Origin: Aaosphaeria pasadenensis
Taxonomy: Eukaryota > Ascomycota > Dothideomycetes > Pleosporales
DNA length: 64,000 bases
Assembly (NCBI GenBank): GCA_022813625.1
Contig: JAKLMB010000024.1
Coordinates: 124,001 to 188,000, forward strand
Direction of reading: 5' to 3'
Part shown: one piece after another, positions 23,368 through 36,400 of the stretch
Numbering within the stretch: position 1 is the first letter of the stretch
Layout of the letters: each line of letters opens with the position of its first letter
The notes under the pieces: model-generated
What the model was told of the DNA's origin: nothing
The model's database searches: none
What the model saw: the letters and a program-made list of their open reading frames with translations, nothing else
Made by a program: the position numbers and the translations under genes

Positions 23368-26300
23368 ATGGAATCGTCTCCCATTCCCCCGGCTATTCCC
23401 CCAGCCAGCACCACAATGGAGGAATATCATACCCAGGATTCTTACCCGCCTCACGACAATCGCGTTTCTGATGAATTTGAAGATGCATCATTACTCCGAG
23501 GCACGCAGGTAGATCTTACGTCCTTGGCGACGGCGGCGCCACATCATCGCTGGTCCACGGATCTTGCTGCGGTGCGCCAAAGTGTGATACGCCAGGTCTT
23601 GGGACTCAACCCATTCAGGACCTCATATTTTGCTCTCTACCGTCCTCTAGATGATTGGCAATCCCGATTCATTCTGGCCTCCGGATTTCTCCTTTCCATT
23701 GCTGCTGGTTTTCCTCTTCCCGTGATTGGGGTCATTATGGGGAAGATCATCAACAACTTTCCCCCCAACGAGGCAGACCTCAAAATTAGACTGTACCAAC
23801 TTATGGGAACTGCAGTCGGATACTTCTTCGTTACCTGGGGTTGGTCCGTTTGCTGGGGCATCATCGGAGAGCGAGTATCGCGTAAGACTAGAGAGCAATT
23901 GGTCGAACGTGCCTTGGGCATGGATATGTCCTATTTCGATACCGCCGCACCCGACATGACCAGTATCCTCACCGAGAAGACTCAAACGATCCAATTGGGA
24001 ACTTCAGAGAAGGTTGGACTGTTCATCACCTCTATAAGCTACTTTCTTTCTGCTTTCGCCGTTGGCTTCATGCTCAATCCCAGGTTGACAGCTGTGATGT
24101 TCGTTACTGTCATTCCTTCAATGACTGCAATTGTTTACTTCGGCACATCTATTGTTGCACGTTTATCCAAATCAGCTGCTTCGTTCACTGAGCGGGCCAC
24201 TGCCGTTGCTGAGAGCGCAATCCGCGCTATCCAGGTAGTTCAGGCCTTTGGCGTCTCCGAGAGACTAGCTCAGGACCACGTGAAGCTTCTGCAATCCGCG
24301 TTACGCGCCGGAATCAGAAAGTCGATTGTTGGTGCACTCAGCCTAGGCAGCGTGTGGTTTGTCGCCTACTCTACCAATGCATTAGCTTTCTGGTATGGAA
24401 ACCAGCTACGTCTAAGTTCGGGCAATCGCAACGGAGAGGCAGGCACTGTTTACGCCGTGGTGTTCCTCATCCTAGATGCCTCATTTGTCTTGGGCCAGAT
24501 TGGCCCGTTCATTCAGACATTTGCTTCCGCGGCGGCAGCAGGGCAGGCAGTGTTTGCAGTTCTGGATTATCCACAACCAGACATTGATGTCTATTCTTCC
24601 GAAGGGAAGATGGTTGATAAAGCAGACTTCGGAAATAGACTAACTCTTCGAAATGTCTCTTTTGTGTACCCTGCCCGACCCACGGCAAGGGTGCTTCAAG
24701 GCGTAAACATACAATTTGAGGCGGGCAAAGTCACAGGCGTAGTTGGACCATCCGGATCGGGCAAGTCGACAGTCATATCCTTAATGCTTCGCCTATACGA
24801 CCCAGTCACCGGCCAGGTCATGCTCGGTGAAGAGGACCTAAAGCATCTTAACGTAGCCAGCCTTCGTTCTCACATTGCCCTCGTAACGCAACACCCCACA
24901 CTATTTACTGGAACTATCCTGGAGAATATTAAGCACGGCATACCTGATCATGAACAACTCACGGAAAAAGAATTACTACACAGATGCACGTCTGCAGCCA
25001 CCGAGGCGCACTGTGACTTCCTGGCGTATTTACCTGACGGTATCAGTACTCGAATTGGAACCGGTCATCATTCTCAGCTGTCTGGAGGTCAAAAGCAGCG
25101 TATTACACTCGCTCGAGCATTGGCTGGCAACCCATCATTGCTCCTTCTTGACGAGTTTACCAGTGCTATGGATGCAACTAGCGAGGCAGCAGTGCTAGAG
25201 AACTTGAAGCGCAGCTCGGCTGTATCTGGCAGAACTACCATCATTATAGCTCACCGATTAGCGACAGTCAAGGATGCCGATCGTATCCTCGTTTTGAAGG
25301 AAGGTACAGTTATTGAAGATGGTAGCCATCAGTCGCTAGTCCGACAGAATGGGACCTACGCAGAACTCATCAAAGCTCAACAATTCGATAAGAAGAGCTT
25401 ATCATCTACTAATTCATCTGTCATCTCAAGCAGGGACTCAGTAAAGCACGAAGAGACCTTCTCCACAAGAGAAGATACTCACGGCGATGGTGACAGTGTC
25501 AGAGCATCAACTACAAATCAAAAGCCCCAGAAAAGCGTGCTTGAGCTGATCTCCCGGTGTCTTAGGCTGAACCGCAAAGAGACCCCTGCGATTGGGATCG
25601 GTCTTCTTGCTTCCATTGTGAGCGGCTCCACAATAATAGGAGAAGCCATAACATTCGGAAACCTGGTCGAGTTGTTAAACGACCAATCAGGTTCCTCCAT
25701 CCTAGAATCTAAAGTGTCTAAATTCTGCTTGATGTTTTTTATACTCGGCATCATCACACTCGTTTCCCATACCTGCAGCGGGACTGCATTTGGCATAGTG
25801 TCAGAGAACTTGATCGTCCGTGTCCGAGATGTGTCGTTCCGCACGATTCTAATGCAGGATATTGCATGGTTCTCGCAGCCTGGCCATTCACATCACAGTC
25901 TTATGTCAAGACTCAACTCGGTAAGCCCTAGATGTCATGTGTCCAAGCGAATCGAGACTAATAGACCATTCTATAGGAGAGTGGACATATCAGTGGTCTC
26001 TCTGGCGTCATTCTCGGGACTTTCTTCTCTATCGCAACTTCTGTAGTTGGAGGTATTATCTTAGCCCATGTTGTAGCATGGAGAATTGCTATTGTCTTGC
26101 TTGCAGCAGTGCCTATCATGATCATGGCAGGCTTCACAAGACTTAAGATCCTCGCTGTCTCTGAGCAGCGACGTCAAGGCGCGTACAACGAAGCTGCCGC
26201 ACTAGCTTCCGAGGCCTGCACCGCGATCCAAACGGTAGCGTCTCTGGGGCGGGAGAGAGACCTACTTCGCATGTACCAAGAGGCACTTCGGAAACCCTAC

Positions 26301-27489
26301 GAAGAGAGCATGAAGTTCACCACCTGGGGTAGCAGCCTTCTCGCCTTCTCGTTGTCCATTACATATTTCGTTTATGCGCTCGCATACTGGTGGTGCGTAA
26401 CCCTTATCAACCATCCTATTTGTGATGACATGTGTGGTATTCTGACAATGTAGCAGGGGTTCCAAGCAGGTTCGTAATGGGAATTACGGCCAACGGGCGT
26501 TCTTTACGGTTCTCCCTGCCCTCCTCTTCTCCGCCCAAGCCGCTGGCCAGATGTTCAGCCTAGCACCCGAGATAACGCGAGCGCAAACGGCGGCACAGAG
26601 TATTTTCGCCCTCCACGACGAGAAACCTACCATCATAAACGATTATTCCGACGTAAAAACCGGTGGTAATCAAGGCTCCAACAACGGAGAAGCAACAACA
26701 ACCGTCCGTGGGGGTGGTTCAAGGTCCCAAGCGGCATTACCAAGGAGAGGAGAACTAGAGTTTCGGAATGTCAGTTTGAAGTATGAGTCCAGGCCAGATG
26801 TATTTGCATTGGATGGCGTTTCCTTCTCGGTTAAGGCAGGCGAGTTCGTGGCCTTCGTCGGTAGAAGCGGTGCAGGGAAGTCGAGTACCATGCACCTCAT
26901 CGAAAGATTCTACGACCCTACCAGCGGGTCCGTCTTGCTGGACGGCCGTGATATTCGCGGGGACTTTGTACAGGACCATCGAGCGAAGCTGGGTCTGGTC
27001 GAGCAGGAGCCTGATCTTTTCCCTGGTTCGGTCAGGTTCAATATCGGTCTAGGGGCAAAACCGGGAGTCGAGGCAACCGAAGAGGAGATTGTGGCCGTGG
27101 CCAAAAAGTGCGGCCTGCATGAGTTCATTCTCAGTCTTCCCGAAGGCTACGACACGGAAATCGGTTCCCATGGTTCCAAGGTATCTGGAGGTCAGCGGCA
27201 ACGGCTTACAATTGCGAGGGCTCTGATTCGCGACCCCGAGGTACTTCTCCTGGACGAAGCCACCAGTCAGCTGGATGCAACGACAGAACAGGCAATCCGG
27301 AATGCAATATCTGCAGCATCTTCTGGCCGGACCACCATCATGATCGCACATCGCCTAGCAAGCGTCCAGCACGCCGACCGCATCTTCGTATTCGAGCGAG
27401 GGAGGATTGTAGAACAAGGGAAACATGAAGAGCTGGTGGCTTCCGGTGGTATATACGCTGCTATGGTGGCAGCACAAGAGTTGGAATAG
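23368..27489 (+). CDS. Full-size ABC-B (MDR-type) transporter next to siderophore genes
   Basis: ATP-driven membrane transporter of 1,333 residues, (TMD-NBD)x2. Exons: 23368-25920, 25977-26392, 26457-27489; introns are GTAAGC...ATAG and GTGCGT...GCAG. TMD1 spans about residues 100-390. NBD1 has Walker A GPSGSGKST near 458, signature LSGGQ near 570 and Walker B LLLLDEFTSAMD near 591. A charged, Ser-rich linker follows, then TMD2 at about 740-1040. NBD2 has Walker A GRSGAGKSS near 1124, VSGGQ near 1231 and LLLDEATSQLD near 1251. Both switch histidines are present (AHRLA twice), so both ATP sites look competent. An upstream in-frame GTG at 23356 is ignored in favour of the ATG. It is divergent from the synthetase, and its promoter holds an iron-type GATA site, so a role in moving siderophore, precursor or breakdown product is likely but not shown. 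Known relatives include a-factor and multidrug exporters. Confidence 0.93.
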
Positions 27490-28732
27490 AACTGCATCTA
27501 GATTCCCCTTCCCGCATAGACGTCATCGCCTTACCCCGTATTTTTCTCCGTGTAATACCTGTAGGCATATTGTATTCTTATATACCCTTTAGAGAGCGAT
27601 AGATAGCATCTCACAGTTACGGACCGGTCCCAGTGGACTTGCAAATCTCTCGCATGGAATCCTCAAGGGTTCTTCACACCCTCCTGCGTCTATTTCGCCA
27701 CTGTTGCTGGCAGTAGTGAACCTCAATACCCTTCACCCTCCCTCGGCCTGGTGGATGTCTTGCATCTGAAATCCCGACATGCTTGGACAGCATGCATACA
27801 CAGTACACACACCCTAAGAGATCAGCAAGAAACAGCGAAAACCATCTACTTCCACAACATCTAGCCCAAACCTTGTTATTCCTCCGTCGGCGGCGCGGCG
27901 CCTGGGGAAAAGGAAGATCTCGGGTGTGTCGTGCCCCCTCCCAATACTTCCCCTAACCTCTGCCGAGCCGAACGGGTAGGTGTAACCACGTAGCCATCCA
28001 TGTATGTACACAGGTTCTGCAAAGCGAGATGTGCAGATCCGTTTATAAACGAACCACTGTCCCTTGTGGCTCACGCCATGCAAAAGCTAGAGGAACTCCG
28101 CTTGACACCGTTCGAAGCCTCTGAGTGAGAATTCTCCTTCCGTAAGAGGAAGGCGAGGTGTGTGTGTTGGACAGGGGAAGGGGGATATAGAGTAGGTCCT
28201 CGGAAGATGGATGGCTGCTGGCTGCGTTTGATAGAAACGATATCCATGTCCGTAGCTGGCGGCGGCCAGAACCTTTTTCCTCGTGTCTTATTCTTCTTGC
28301 ATCCGGGTTTTCGATCGAACCATTATTATTGATGCTGTGACATTCGAGTGCTGCAAGAGAAGCAGGGGGAAGGGAGCGAGGGCATATTCCGCGTTTACCA
28401 TGTGAGCGAGCGAGTTTGTGACGATGGTATGCCCATGCCTGCCCACCCACTCGAGGTGCCTCGTGCGTCATCTCCCGCATATCGAAGGGGCTTAGGCTGA
28501 GGGTCTACATAACGAACGAACAACGGCCGGGGCATAAAAAACACAATCGAAGATCGGTAAAGCAAGTCCTTTACTGCTAACAGCAACTTGGCCGACGCGG
28601 CCCTGCATTCGCATGGGGGGTGGAGGTGGAGGGCGGACATGGGCATTGGTGATGCTAGGAAGGGGAGGACGAATCAGATCTCCGCGCGGCCCGAAACTCG
28701 GAGCAAATTTTGATTGATTAGATTGATGGATT

Positions 28733-28747
28733 TGATAAGATTGATAA
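28733..28747 (+). promoter_or_regulatory. Tandem TGATAA motifs upstream of sidA
   Basis: Two HGATAR motifs, TGATAA at 28733-28738 and 28742-28747, repeat at nine-base spacing. They fit general GATA factors (nitrogen or iron). They lack the ATC prefix of the siderophore repressor consensus. Confidence 0.3.
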
Positions 28748-29163
28748 AAAGAAATGGGGACATGGCATGTCTGGCTTCATGGCTAAAAGGTCGCCTTACT
28801 TGTTGCGTACTGTTAGTAACTAACTATTCGGCTTCCCATCTTGCCCTGCTCATCTGTTAACTACGTAGTCGCTTTTTTCTGTGTGTGGTACGCAGCTGGT
28901 TGGTTGTTGGCACTTCCCTCCTACAAAAGTAATACTTGTCTAGTGTCCACCTGAGTGTCAAGCCCAGGGCAAAACCGCTTCCTCGCTCCCTCCAAGTCCC
29001 CATCAAACGCACCGTCGTAAGCGCATCCCGCGCTGCATTACAACATAAAATGTACCTAAACACGAAGCCTTTTTGCGGGGCCCTTGAAAAATTTTCACGC
29101 TCCTCTGCTGCGGGTCTTAACCACTCTGGGCTCGACACGGCGAGCCTCCCATGACGCTTTTCG

Positions 29164-29182
29164 TTATCAGATCCGAAGATAA
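29164..29182 (-). promoter_or_regulatory. Putative iron-repressor GATA site with inverted partner, sidA promoter
   Basis: TTATCAGAT at 29164-29172 is the reverse complement of ATCTGATAA, an exact ATCWGATAA match on the minus strand. AGATAA at 29177-29182 lies on the plus strand, making an inverted GATA pair. The pair is about 800 bases upstream of the sidA ATG. Repression by iron is inferred. Confidence 0.65.
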
Positions 29183-29984
29183 TCTTGCCAACCCTTGATC
29201 GTGCTGGCTCCAGGCCATCCCGCCTGCTAAGAGGACGGCCCGTCATGGAGGCTTCACCTTGCTGGGGACGATGATCGAACCACCTCTACCCTGAGGCAGT
29301 TAGCACCGGGGCAGTTATGATGAGATTTTTCTTCCTCTCATGCTGCGAAGGCGCAAGTACCGTACATAGTCGGTGTCTTGACCAATGTGGGACACATGTA
29401 GTTTAGCCACAGATGTCAGGGTCCTCTGATGCCATCTAGTTGATATAATGAGCGGGCTGTAGCATCATTCCCGCAATTCATGATATTGTTTTTTTTTTGC
29501 CCACTCCTACACCATAAACCTTCTCTCCGCAGTGGTTACTGTCTGTCAGTGAAGAAACGCCTAGTATTTTCAAAATATAGGGTAAGCATATTTCTCACCA
29601 ACCCCACGGAAATGCTCGATCCAATCCCAAGTCGCGCGGCCTAGGGTGTGGATGATGACGCACATCATTCACACCTGTGAATTCGCCCAAATCTAATGAT
29701 AGCCACTGACGAGCGCATTTCATAGCCCAACCTATCCTCGTACTTCAGCGGACGAGCACCCGGACCCTTCCACATCTCCGATTACAATCCGCCTTGTCCT
29801 TTCCCGTCACGCAATAGTTTGGTCGTCCTGCCTACTTCGCGAGTGTACTTGGAGTACCACTTTCGGCATAGCGGCACCAGTAGTGAGCAAACAGCGAGCC
29901 AGTTAATTCTGATTACGCGGTTTCCAACGTCGATAAATTCAGGACCATTTTTCGAGGAATTCACATTTTCCCACTCCAAAAATC

Positions 29985-31680
29985 ATGGCTCCTCACGCTG
30001 AAATTCCCATGTCTGAAAACGAGCAGTCTCCAGCTGTCCAGCAAAGTTTCAACGGTTTCAATGCCGATAGTTTGGCCCAGCATCAACTACCAGAACTTGA
30101 GAATGAGAACCGATCACATCTGCGATATACCCCCACCGATGAGTTGCATGACTTAGTATGCGTGGGCTTTGGCCCTGCATCTCTCGTCATTGCTGTGGCT
30201 CTGCATGATGCTTTGGAGGGAAATGATCCCACTCTCGATATCCCCATCTTGCAAAACAGAAAACCAAAGGTCGCTTTCCTCGAGCGACAAAGCAAGTTCG
30301 CATGGCACGCAGGAATGTTGCTTCCTGGTGCTAAGATGCAAATCTCTTTCATGAAGGACATGGCGACCATGCGGAACCCAAGAAGTGAATTCACTTTCAT
30401 CAACTATCTCTTTCAGAAAGACAGGCTGGTCGAGTTCACAAACTTGAACACATTCTTGCCGGCAAGAATCGAGTATGAGGACTATATGCGCTGGTGTGCT
30501 GGCTGGTTCGACGAGGTTGTGCAGTACGATCAAGAGGTCGTCAAGGTCATGCCGGAGAAATCTGCCAGCGGTGAAGTCACTTCGTTCGTTGTTTCGTCTC
30601 GGAACAGGCAGACCGGAAACATTGAATCTCGACGTACTAGGCATGTTGTGATCGCCGGAGGCGGTCGAGCAAACATGCCTAAGCCGTTCCCCAGCAACCA
30701 CCCAAAGATCATCCATTCATCCCAGTTCGCCAACGTAGCGCCTAAGCTGCTCAATGATCCCCAATACCCATACCGAGTTGCTGTGATTGGAAACGGACAG
30801 AGTGCGGCCGAGATCTTCGACTATTTGCACTCGAACTACCCCAACTCGCGAACACGCCTGTTGATCAAGCAAGGCGCACTTCGTCCCAGTGATGATTCAC
30901 CTTTGTAAGTAACACCGGCCGTCCCCTATTAGAGCATTTACTAACAGTTTCAAACAGTGTGAACGAGATTTTCAACCCTGAAAGAGTTGACTGCACATAC
31001 GCTCGTGAGCCAGGCCTACGAGCGACTTCCCTCAGGGAAGACAAGGCCACCAACTATGGTGTTGTCCGGCTAGGATTGTTAGAGCGCCTCTACGAGACGC
31101 TCTACACCCAACGCATTCAATTTGGCAACGGTAAAGCAGAAGAGCAATGGCCTCACAGGATCATGCCCTATCGTCTGGTGACAGATGTCAAGGCCTCTCC
31201 AGTAATCAAGGAAGGAGTCCGTCTTGAAATTCGTGACCAGAGCCCACTCTACCTTTCCGACATTCCCAACGACCGCGAGAGAACCGAGATCGATGACTTC
31301 GATGCCGTGTTTGTCGCTACCGGATACCAGCGCGATCTCCATGAGACGCTCCTTAAGGATGCTCGACACCTTCTACCAGGCGGAGAACTTGCTGATACGA
31401 AGTGGAGTGTCCAGCGCGATTACCGCGTCAATTTCGTAGAGAAGAAGGTCAGTGAAGATGCCGGAATTTGGCTGCAGGGTTGCAACGAAAAAACGCATGG
31501 CGTAAGTGAATCAATCCCTTCTCGGGCGGTCTCCGTATACTGATACAATTGCTTTAGTTGAGCGACACGCTTTTGTCGGTCTTGGCATCGAGGGGAGGAG
31601 AGATCGTTAAGTCCATCTTTGAGAAAGGTTCAAAGTGGGAGGCCACCAACGGAATCAGCTACGAAGAACTCCGTGGTTAG
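29985..31680 (+). CDS. sidA: L-ornithine N5-monooxygenase
   Basis: FAD- and NADPH-dependent hydroxylation of L-ornithine to N5-hydroxyornithine, the committed step of hydroxamate siderophores. Exons 29985-30904, 30958-31501 and 31558-31680 give 528 residues. The introns (53 and 56 nt) have GTAAGT donors, and the first rejoins DDSPF-VNEIF. Seen: FAD motif GFGPAS at residues 61-66, the substrate-side block KMQISFMKDM near 117-126, NADPH motif GNGQSA at 269-274 and ATGY at 427-430. There is no signal peptide; the first 45 residues are polar and probably flexible. The ATG at 29985 was chosen as the first in frame after in-frame stops. It sits about 2.5 kb downstream of the ABC gene in the same direction, with its own long promoter carrying an iron-type GATA site. 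It provides the building block for the synthetase; the acyltransferase needed next is not in the window. Confidence 0.97.
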
Positions 31681-33449
31681 ATGCCTGATGATGATTGATG
31701 GAGGATTGAAAGCAGTTTGTGCGTTTGATGCGTCAGCCGCACAACGTCTCGTATTTGTTGCCCATACCTTGAAGGTGTGGCTGGGGTGGCGGGGCGAATT
31801 GATAATGCATTTCCAGTAAGGGGGACAGCCTCTCGGCATAAGAGCCGTGTCAGTAGACATTTTGCCTTCTCTTTGGTACATACTCCATCCGTAATACTTA
31901 AGAATTATTCCATTAATAAGTGCCATGCCGGTGACCTTGTTTGGGTAGGATGTTTTATTAACAGAAGAGCAGACAAAGCCGAACTCGAAGCAGCCATGTA
32001 ACATTAGGTTTTCATTCTTGAGTGAGCGACATTCCTTTCTTTGGGTGCAGGATTGGTTGACTAGCCGGTTGGGCCTCGAGTGGGCTGAAACACTTGCCTA
32101 GGCGAGCACAGCGCGACAGCGGGTGGTTTCATAAGACAATATTTAAAGCCGGAAATGGGCACCGTGAATTGACTCGCTCCAGCACAGACGCGGTGATTAC
32201 CAGCAAGACAGTATGTACTCCGTACGAGTGTCACATGTACAAACTGCACAATGGATGTACGTACGCCGCACTCAGTACTCGATGTTGCCGCCCATATTTG
32301 TTTGGCATCATTGGGGGAAATTAAGGCAGCACGGTGGCACTCCGTACGAAGTGCCTGATTGATCGCTGTGGTACAGGCACTTGATGGAGATTTTCAGACC
32401 AACGACGCCCGATGGCGCAAGATTGGGCTTGCGCTCGTGTGTGATTAGTCCGTGTTCCTTTCCCCAGGTTCTCTGCTAGTTACCTAGGAGTGCTAGGTAG
32501 CAGGCCGAGAGCAGAAGATGGGGCGAGTAACAATAGAATCGATACTATTGCCCTGAACCAGACATATCCCCAGGTGGAATGGTATGATTTAACTGCCTTG
32601 ACATCAAGATTCCTAACAGTTGGACTCTACTTTGTCTCTGGTAGATCCGAATGTGCGCGCTTAGAGATACGTGTCATTCGGTGACAGTTGTTGCTGCTGC
32701 AGCAGTGCTGTCCTTCGAATTGCTGTTGGTAACTTGACAATTCAATTGGAAATGATAAAAAGGGAATACATGACAGTCATTGGTAGCTTTATTCTAACTG
32801 GTCCTCCTGATGCTGGGATGCTGGAACGCTGGTTGACGGATGATGGATGGTGGTGTTGGACCTGGATTTGGACCTCCCTCCTCTGCCAACAATTCTAGTA
32901 GAGGACTGCCAAGCCATGCGCGCTCTCTCATCCAGGCCGATATCCTTCATGTTGTGACAATTTTCCTTACTCTACAACCTCACCTCACCTCCTCCCCTAG
33001 CGGCCAGCACCGCTGTTCATTGCTGCCGCGTAGCTGGCTTCGACGTCTGCTACTGTCGCCAGCACCTTACACCCCCTTCGACCTCATCGTCCGCCGTCGT
33101 TGTCGCCGTCGCAGCCTCGTATATGAGGTCAGCCCCTCTCCACGCACGCACGCACGCACGCATTACCCTAAACTCCCGACCACATTCGTCGATCTCGAAA
33201 GCACACTCACACAACGCTTGTCCGTAGTTATCGTCGCGACGTATCCTTCTCGTTCCCATCCTTCCTGGTCTCAGGCTCACAGCGTGCCTCGAACTTGAAC
33301 TCGCCCTCGTCAACACCAGCAGCAAGCGGCGCAATCTCGGAATGCCCACCGCGTATTGACCTGACCAACCGACCAGCTGAACAGGCTGCGTACCTATATC
33401 GCTCTCTTTTGCTTCAACGATACACTCTTCCTACGCTCTCTCCCGCGCT
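31681..33449. other. Intergenic, sidA 3' to YAK1 leader
   Basis: 1.77 kb without a credible ORF. The right third is pyrimidine-rich and is probably the YAK1 5' leader. It includes a short CACG repeat at 33141-33160. ATG triplets occur in the leader, so upstream ORFs are possible but were not assigned. Confidence 0.5.
33141..33160 (+). repeat. (CACG)5 microsatellite
   Basis: Five copies of CACG in the probable YAK1 leader. Short tandem repeat; no function implied. Confidence 0.8.
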
Positions 33450-36400
33450 ATGGAACAGCAGTGGTCTAACTACAACGAATCACCGGCCCCGAACCGCCAA
33501 TCACGGTACACTCCGCAGCAAATGACCACCCCCCAACACCCGCAGAGGGACCCAACCCTCCCCCAGCAAAACAAGCAAGATCCGTATGCGACACCTTCAG
33601 TGCCATCCAGAACAGGATCAATGGCCCTCGCATCCCCTGCTGGTTCGCAGAGTCGGGGACCCGAATTTAACGATGTTGACGGTGACGTACCCATGGAAGA
33701 CGCCGATCCTTTCAACAAGCCCAAATATAGCGCATCCCGCGCAAACCACCAACATCGGCATTCGCAGCAATTATTGCAGCAGGAAGAGAGCGCTGCTGCG
33801 CGAAGGTATTCGCCCATGAATTTGTCGCCGACGTCACCATATAGTGGAAGTACCCAACAAGGTGGGCAAAGCTACACAAGCTTCAATCCCCAAACCCAGA
33901 GCAACAGGCAGAGCCCCTCGAAGAATAACCCGTATATGTCACCGCCAAATAGTTACTATTCGCCTCCCGGTAAGCCAAACCCAATTTTGTTGTGATCCAC
34001 AGTTAGCGCCGTATTTCTAACATGATCCTTCTTCAGCTTCGCGACCCCACGCACCTCAGCTTCCCCCTCTCCAATCGACTATGAGCCCGGAGACTTTCTA
34101 CCCGCAGAGCGCAACTGCACAGCTCAATGCCGTTTATAATCGAGAGGCCAGATCCCCTCGAGCCCCAAATCCAAATCCCCCTCAATTGCCTTCAATTGGG
34201 CGTGGATTGGTGCCCAAATTTGATAAATGCACCAACACTGCAGAGTTGGTGCCCAAGATCAATCTCCAGCCACCGTTCCGCCGTGCTGCCCCCGATGGTG
34301 GATTCATAAGTGTGAGTTTCTACAGGACTTTATTAACACAATTGAATGGACTCTAATTCTCAAGCATAGCCGCTTCAAGCGCTAACGACACACTTGCCTT
34401 CCACGTACAGGATATGCAACCCGAGCTTCAAATATGAGTCCACTCGAAATCCACGCCGAGTCCTTACAAAGCCAAGCAAGGGTGTCAAGAACGATGGGTA
34501 CGACAACGAAGACAGCGATTACATCCTATACGTGAACGACATCTTGGGGTCTGAGGAGTCGGGACACAAGAACCGGTATTTGATTTTGGACGTTCTTGGT
34601 CAAGGTACCTTTGGACAGGTTGTCAAGTGTCAAAACTTGAAAACGCAAGAAGTCGTCGCTGTGAAGGTCATCAAGAACAGAACTGCGTACTTCAACCAAA
34701 GTATGATGGAGGTTTCGGTTTTGGATTTGGTGCGTTTTGCCTCCCTTGTTGCAAGACGTCTCTAATTTATTCCACAGTTGAATAAGCAAATGGACAAGAA
34801 CGACGATCACCATTTGTTAAGACTCAAGGATACATTCATCCACAGGCAGCATCTCTGTCTAGTGTTCGAGCTTCTTAGCGTGAACTTGTACGAACTTATC
34901 AAGCAGAACCAGTTCCGAGGACTGTCAACAACATTAGTTCGAGTCTTTGCACAGCAGTTGATCAATGGGCTTGCACTTTTAGGCAAAGCAAAATTGATAC
35001 ATTGCGATCTCAAGCCTGAGAACATTCTCCTCAAGAAGTAAGATACAATGCATGGCATCTTCAATTCCAGTCACTGATTCAGGAACAGCTTAGAGAGTCC
35101 GATCATCAAGATCATCGATTTTGGTTCAGCATGTGACGAACGCCAGACCGTTTACACATACATCCAATCTAGATTCTACCGGTCGCCCGAGGTCTTATTA
35201 GGACTACCGTATGTCAACATTATATTCCAACATCTGAGGCTTTAGCTAACGTGATATAGTTATTCTGCCGCAATTGACATGTGGTCACTGGGTTGCATTG
35301 TTGTCGAATTATTCTTAGGACTGCCCTTGTTCCCCGGTTCGTCCGAATATAACCAGGTTTCCAGAATCACCGAAATGCTCGGTCTTCCACCATCGTGGAT
35401 GCTGGAAATGGGAAAACAGTCTGGGGAGTTTTTCAACAAGGATGCTGATGAATACGGCCGACGGACTTACCGGTTGAAGAGCATGGAACAGTACTCGCGT
35501 GAGCATGGAACGAAGGAGCAACCGAGCAAAAAGTATTTCTCTGCAACGACGCTGCCTGATATCATCAAGAATTATCCCATGCCGAGGAAGAACATGAAAC
35601 CGGCAGAGATCGAACGAGGTAAGTCAAAAGCCGAAAGACAGGAAGACTGGCACTAATGTCAAATAGAAATGGCCAATCGGACATCCTTTATCGATTTTGC
35701 CCAAGGTCTACTGAACCTGAATCCGCTAGAACGATGGACGCCCAGCCAAGCAAAGATGCATCCCTTTATCACCCAACAAAAGTACACGGGTCCTTTTGTG
35801 CCTCCCATGACCATGCGCTCCGGTTCCAACAGATCTCCTGCGCCCGGTGTGCAAGAACAGCAGCGTTTCGAGGGAATGAGCAAGCAGCGCGCACAAGCGC
35901 AACAGCAAGCCGTTGCCCAGCAACAAGCACAGGTGCAAGCTCAGAATGCTGCTTATGCGAATATGCAAATGAACCCTTATGCAGCTTCTCAAGGTCAGCA
36001 TGCTCAAGCGCCAAACATGTACAACAACATGTACAGTCCGAATCACCAAGGTGCCCCTCCACCGTATCCAGCACAGCCGGGCTACGGTCAGCAGATGAAC
36101 ATGATGCAGCAACAACAAGGACGCCAATACAATCAACCTCAGAACCTGTATGCTCAAGCTACTACCCGTGCAGGGCGACAGCGAGCATCCACCATGGATC
36201 AACAACCATCGGGTATTCCCCCCGCATTGCAGAGAGTAATCAGTCACCTGGACCCGAACGCTCCGATTCGATTACAACCTTCCCCTGCATACTACCCCCC
36301 ACCTCCTGACGGCGCGCCAGAGAGTGCAAATGCAAGGCGGCGAGGATCCAGGGCTGGCAACCAGCAAGGTAGAGGTCAGCGAGACTTCATCAGGACCCTT

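Larger units (their letters stand above)
27490..29984. promoter_or_regulatory. Long spacer: ABC 3' end and sidA promoter
   Basis: 2.5 kb with no credible gene; the longest minus-strand ORF (28043-28480, 145 codons) shows no family features. It holds two TGATAA motifs at 28733-28747, an exact siderophore-type GATA site with an inverted partner at 29164-29182, and CCAAT boxes at 29382-29386 and 29621-29625. The length is large compared with most spacers in this window. Confidence 0.6.

Noticed and set aside
28043..28480. 145-codon minus-strand ORF in the sidA promoter region
   Set aside because: No domain, no conserved-looking segments, and composition typical of non-coding sequence.
29255..29310. 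Possible second tRNA (GATCGAACC at 29274-29282)
   Set aside because: The apparent T-arm does not pair and there is no matching D-arm or anticodon stem.
35656..36309. 217-codon plus-strand ORF over YAK1 exon 7
   Set aside because: Another frame of the Gln-rich YAK1 tail; repeat-rich CAG codons keep all frames open.
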